Positions 60,548 through 64,000 of a stretch of 64,000 bases of DNA are shown in pieces. The first letter of the stretch is position 1. Each line of letters starts with the position of its first letter. The notes under the pieces are model-generated. The model saw only the letters and a list, made by a program, of their open reading frames with translations. It ran no database searches and was not told the DNA's origin. This DNA comes from Paguma larvata (lineage: Eukaryota; Chordata; Mammalia; Carnivora; Viverridae). The position numbers were made by a program, and so were the translations under genes. Location of the stretch: assembly GCA_030068075.1 (NCBI GenBank), contig CM057826.1:113918746-113982745 (forward strand). The letters run 5' to 3'.

Positions 60548-61416
60548 AATTTAAAAATGAGGAAATGACTTAAATAGACATTTCTCCAAAGAAAATATAC
60601 AAGTGGCCAAAAAACATATGAAAAGATGCTTAACTTTATTAGTGATTAGGAAAATGTAAACTCAAAATCACAGTGAGGAACCACTTTACACCTACTAGTA
60701 TGACAATAATAATATTTTTTAAAAAGAAAATAATGAGTGTTGGCAAGGATGGAAGGAAATTGGAACTCTTGTACTTTGCTAGTGAGAATGTAAAATGGTT
60801 CAGGCATTCTGAAAAACAGTTTGATGGTTCCTCAGAAAGTTAAAAATTGAACTATCATATGACCCTGCAATTCGACTCCTAGGTATATACCCCACAAAAC
60901 TGAAAAGAGATACTCAGATACTCAACCAAGAACATGTATACACATATTCATAACATTGCTATTCATAATAGCCAAAAGGTAGAAGGAGCTCAAATATCAA
61001 TCAAGGGATGAATGGATAAACAAATTGTGATACAATTTTTCATACATACGACAAAATATTACTCAACCAGAAAAAGCAATGAAGTACTGATACTAGCAGT
61101 GTGGATGAACCGACAAAATGCTACATTAAGTGAGAGAAAGTACACACCACAGATCACATATAGTGTGTTCCCATTGATATGAAATATCCCAAATAAATAC
61201 ATCCACAGAGACAGAATGCAGGTTTGTGATTAACAGAGGCTAGAAGGAAGGGAAAATGGGATAGGCTGTTTAACTGGTAGAGAGTTTGACTTTGGAATTA
61301 TGGAAATATTTTGGAACTAGACAGAGATGGTGGTTGCACAAATTTATAGATATATTAAATGTCACTGAATTGTTCACTTTAAAATGCTTCATTTTATATT
61401 TCTTTCCTCTTTTTAT

Positions 61417-61665
61417 TTTTTAAACTTATTTTACTTTAAATTACTTATTTTTTAAATTTACATCCAAGTTAATTAGCATATAGTACAACAATGATTTCAG
61501 GAGTAGATTCCTTAATGCCCATTACCCATTTAGCCCATCCCTGCCTCCCACAATCCCTCCAGTAACCCTCTGTTTGTTATCCATATTTAAGAGTCTCTTA
61601 TATTTTTGTTCCCCTCCCTGTTTTCATATTATTTTTGCTTTCCTTCCTTTATGTTATATAAATTT
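61417..61665 (-). mobile_element. Carnivore L1 3' end, antisense, inserted in older L1
   Basis: Starts with a T-rich reversed tail, then ACATCCAAGTTAATTAGC, ATATAGTACAACAATGATTTC, ATTACCCATTTAGCCCATCC and CTGTTTGTTATCCATATTTAAG. I recall this as carnivore L1 3' UTR. It is only about 250 bases, so severely 5'-truncated. Confidence 0.8.
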
Positions 61666-61686
61666 TATCTCAATTTTTAAAAAATA

Positions 61687-61905
61687 GGGGCATTTGGGTG
61701 GCTCAGTTGGTTCAGTGTCCGACTTTGGCTCAAGTCATGGTCTTACGGTTCATGGGTTCCAGCCCCATATCAGGCTCTGTCCTGACAGCTCAGAGCCTGG
61801 AGCCTGCTTCAGATTCCGTGTCTCCCTCTCTCTCTGCCCCTCCCCCATTCATATGCTGTCTCACTCCTTCTCAAAAATAAACAAACTGTAAAAAATTAAT
61901 AAAAA
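61687..61905 (+). mobile_element. Carnivore SINE at the L1 A-tail
   Basis: GGGCATTTGGGTGGCTCAG, GGTTCATGGGTTCCAGCCCC, CTGACAGCTCAGAGCCTGG, TC-rich tract and AAAAATAAACAAAC tail. Confidence 0.94.
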
Positions 61906-62289
61906 TAATTTAAGAAAAAGTAAAAGTACTTTGTCATTCATAAAACAAAGCCAATTCAGTTACTCAGTGGAGACATACTGACTTGAACAAGTAATACCTT
62001 TAATAAAAATGCCTCCCATTTCTACTATTATAGGTATGCCTCATCCAATCTTGACAGTATTCTCCTTGAGAGACTGAGTCTCAGAAAAATGTCGTAACTT
62101 ACCCAGATTTGGGCAGAGTCCAGAATAGACATGACTGACTTTCTGCCATTGTTTTCTGTTTTCTGCCTTTTTATCTTCTAATGCAAGCATAACTCAATTT
62201 ACCAGAACAGGGCACCTCAATAAGGAAGAATGCTTGCCTACACCTGTATTTCTCTTCTAAACTTTTGCATTAAGGGAAAAGCTACATAT
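61906..62289. other. KCTD16 intron with a possible MIR piece
   Basis: A weak reverse MIR lies at about 62030-62130 (CTCATCCAATCTTGAC, CTGAGTCTCAGAAAAATG, ACTTACCCAGATTTG). The rest is unrecognised. Confidence 0.45.
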
Positions 62290-62515
62290 TTGGTAGATGT
62301 ACAGCCTGGGTTTGTGTTCTGCTATTGCTTCCTACTGACCCTAAAACATTGAGGAAGTTACTTGGTATCCCTAAATCTTAGCTTCCTGATCTATATAATA
62401 GGAGAAATAATACGACCTCCCTTATACAGTTGGTGAGGGGATTAAAAGATCAAGCGTGTAATACATGGCACAGAGTATGTGGTCAGTAAGTAAGTGGTAT
62501 TTACTACCATTAGTA
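62290..62515 (+). mobile_element. MIR SINE, plus orientation, near full length
   Basis: CAGCCTGGGTTTGTGTTCTG, GAGGAAGTTACTTGG, TTAGCTTCCTGATCTATATA, TAATACGACCTCCCTTATAC and ATACATGGCACAGAGTATG. Confidence 0.85.
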
Positions 62516-62764
62516 TTAAAATCCTGCCACCTATTCCACTTTACGAGAACATCTGTATATTCACAAACAGTCCAGAAGAAGCTTCAGTTTCTTTTCACTC
62601 AGCACCCAATTGTTTCCTATCACAAGGTTTCTTTGAGGTCTGAGGCATGAAATAACAGATATTTATTTGAATATCATGGACTTAGTGGCTTCCAGTCACA
62701 ACACTGCTTTTCAGCATCATTTGTAGTACCTACTGTCAAAATTTTTAGAGCTAAAAGTAGTTAT

Positions 62765-62890
62765 ATTTCACAAAGCACTTCAAAATACATGTTCAACTTT
62801 AATCCTCTTAATAACCATGAGAAACAGAGCAGTCTAGGATAATTGGCCCCATTTTCAGAGAAGTACTAACCCAAAACCAAATAGTAAAAA
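62765..62890 (-). mobile_element. MIR fragment, minus orientation
   Basis: CAAAGCACTTCAAAATAC, ACTTTAATCCTCTTAATAACC and CCCCATTTTCAGAGAAG fit reverse MIR. Confidence 0.65.
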
Positions 62891-62954
62891 GTCTGTCCAT
62901 GGACCAGGATACTTGTCACTATTCCTCAAAGTTTGCTGGGGGAATATTTCAATG

Positions 62955-63470
62955 GAAATGTTTTCGGTTGCAAGTGACAGAAAATGCAACCCCAAATGTC
63001 TTACACAACAAGGGAATTTATTGGCTCACAAAGCTGGTAAGTCCAAAGGAACTTTGGGTGTGGCTCAAACAATGCCACCAGGTCCAAGTTCCTCCCCAAC
63101 CCGTGGCTCTGCTTTGTTCCTCAAGAACTTCAGCCTCAGGATCCATTTATGGTGTTATAGTTGCCAACAGCTCAGATCAATCAACACTCAAATTTAAGAG
63201 TAGCTCAAAAGGAATGTATGCATCTGTTTCTCAGAGGTGTGTGTCAGTATAACGTGTTCGCATGTCAAAAATGAATTACTGTGGCTACAGGGATACAATG
63301 CTCTGATTGGCTAGACATAAGTCACATCTCCACTTTTGTGGCTGCGGAAAAGTGACTTCAACCCAAAGTTCACTGACAGAGCATTGGAAAGGGAGTGGTA
63401 TCCCAGAAGAAAGCTGGAATATTAGTAGATGCTGGCAATAAAACACACAATAGTCTACTCCCCTGTGATA
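62955..63470 (-). mobile_element. Old interspersed repeat, same family as 44160 and 52590, reversed
   Basis: TTCGGTTGCAAGTGACAGAA, GGGAATTTATTGGCTCAC, TGCTCTGATTGGCTAG and GGTATCCCAGAAGAAAGCTG. The frames of 94 and 117 codons here are chance frames within the repeat. Confidence 0.6.
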
Positions 63471-64000
63471 AATAAAACTTTCCAGGTTTAAAACGATTGT
63501 CTTTTATGCAGAAGTTCATGTACCAGCAAGATTCTGACATTTCTTCATTGAATTATGCAAAAATCATGTGTTAAGTGTGTACTCTAATGTAAGGCCTAAG
63601 GATTCGATGATTAAGAAGACATTTTCTGTGCCCAAGTTAAGCCTATAAAGTGAAGATTTGAGTTGGATAACTTCCTATCTTCACACTATGACGGGCTCCA
63701 GATTTCCCATTGCAAAAATAACATGAAATAGTTTGCAGGGACACACAGGCCATGCACTCCTAGTGCACTCTGCAGGATAGAAATGTCATCAGTTACCATG
63801 ACAACCTATTTGAGTTCTGAGAGTATGTAGCATTTTTCATACTATCAATCAGTAGATAGAGTCATTTTACAGTACCATATAACACTGACCCCATGGAGAG
63901 GACAATATGGATGAAATAACTAGAGGAACACTGAAGAAATGACAGTTTAAAACGCCTACACTAAAACCTTGAAAGTTTGGAAGCAGAAAAAGTTTTCCTA
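63471..64000. other. KCTD16 intron, nothing recognised
   Basis: Unique-looking sequence to the window end. Confidence 0.4.

Larger units (their letters stand above)
60058..61680 (+). mobile_element. Ancient L1 3' part, plus orientation
   Basis: Sense blocks in order: ACTTTTGACAAGAGAGCC, AACTCTTACAGGAAAACAGG, GGGAGAAAATATTGTGAATCC, AACTATCATATGACCCTGC, GATGAATGGATAAACAAATTG and CACTGAATTGTTCACTTT. It has a (CA)n at 60516-60545 and an antisense young L1 tail at 61417-61665. Frames are broken. Confidence 0.88.

Noticed and set aside
7386..61891. Repeated short open frames with the same peptide flavour (AQSV..PTSAQVMIS..GSSP..GSVLTA)
   Set aside because: They are translations of the carnivore SINE body at 7.4, 27.7, 37.8, 39.6, 54.2, 61.7 kb and elsewhere, not genes.
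62899..63252. 117-codon and 94-codon overlapping plus-strand frames
   Set aside because: They lie in an old interspersed repeat that recurs at 44.2 and 52.6 kb.

Overview
This window is mammalian nuclear DNA. It is almost certainly from a felid or a close feliform carnivore. At least 26 copies of a tRNA-Lys-type carnivore SINE are present (start like GCGCCTGGGTGGCTCAG, then a TC-rich tract and an A-rich tail), in the form typical of cats. A young L1 3' end at 14.4-15.1 kb also has the cat-lineage ending. Older mammalian repeats (MIR, L2, MER5A-, MER20- and MaLR-like) fill much of the remainder. There are no bacterial operons, phage genes or CRISPR arrays.

The only protein-coding sequence I can support is the last coding exon of KCTD16 on the minus strand (5881-6335). 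KCTD16 is an auxiliary subunit of GABA-B receptors. The exon encodes the C-terminal 150 residues and ends in TAG. A good splice acceptor lies at 6336-6337, with a (CA)12 repeat (UG in the transcript) about 70 nt upstream of it. A very G-rich tract starts right at the stop codon. Because the gene runs right to left, 1-5880 is 3' UTR plus downstream DNA, and 6336-64000 is the 3' part of the large intron before this exon. The main upstream coding exon (BTB and H1 domains) is not in the window.

Layout: 1-7.37 kb is free of young SINEs and LINEs. From 7.4 to 31 kb the intron alternates between unique sequence and scattered SINE, MIR and L2 copies, with two 5'-inverted (twin-primed) L1 insertions at 14.4-15.1 and 20.9-21.8 kb. 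From 32 to 43.4 kb there is a dense block of ancient L1 in plus orientation, invaded by nine SINEs (with a tenth between two of its segments). From 44 to 64 kb there is more old repeat with several nested insertions and another L1 at 60.1-61.7 kb.

I found no convincing undescribed system. The most useful leads are the G-rich tract at the stop codon, the UG repeat next to the acceptor, the twin-primed L1 with a perfect 14-bp target-site duplication, a decayed coding-like tract at 35.7-35.9 kb, and a few unique AT-rich candidate regulatory segments. Repeat family names come from memory of consensus sequences, not from a database search.
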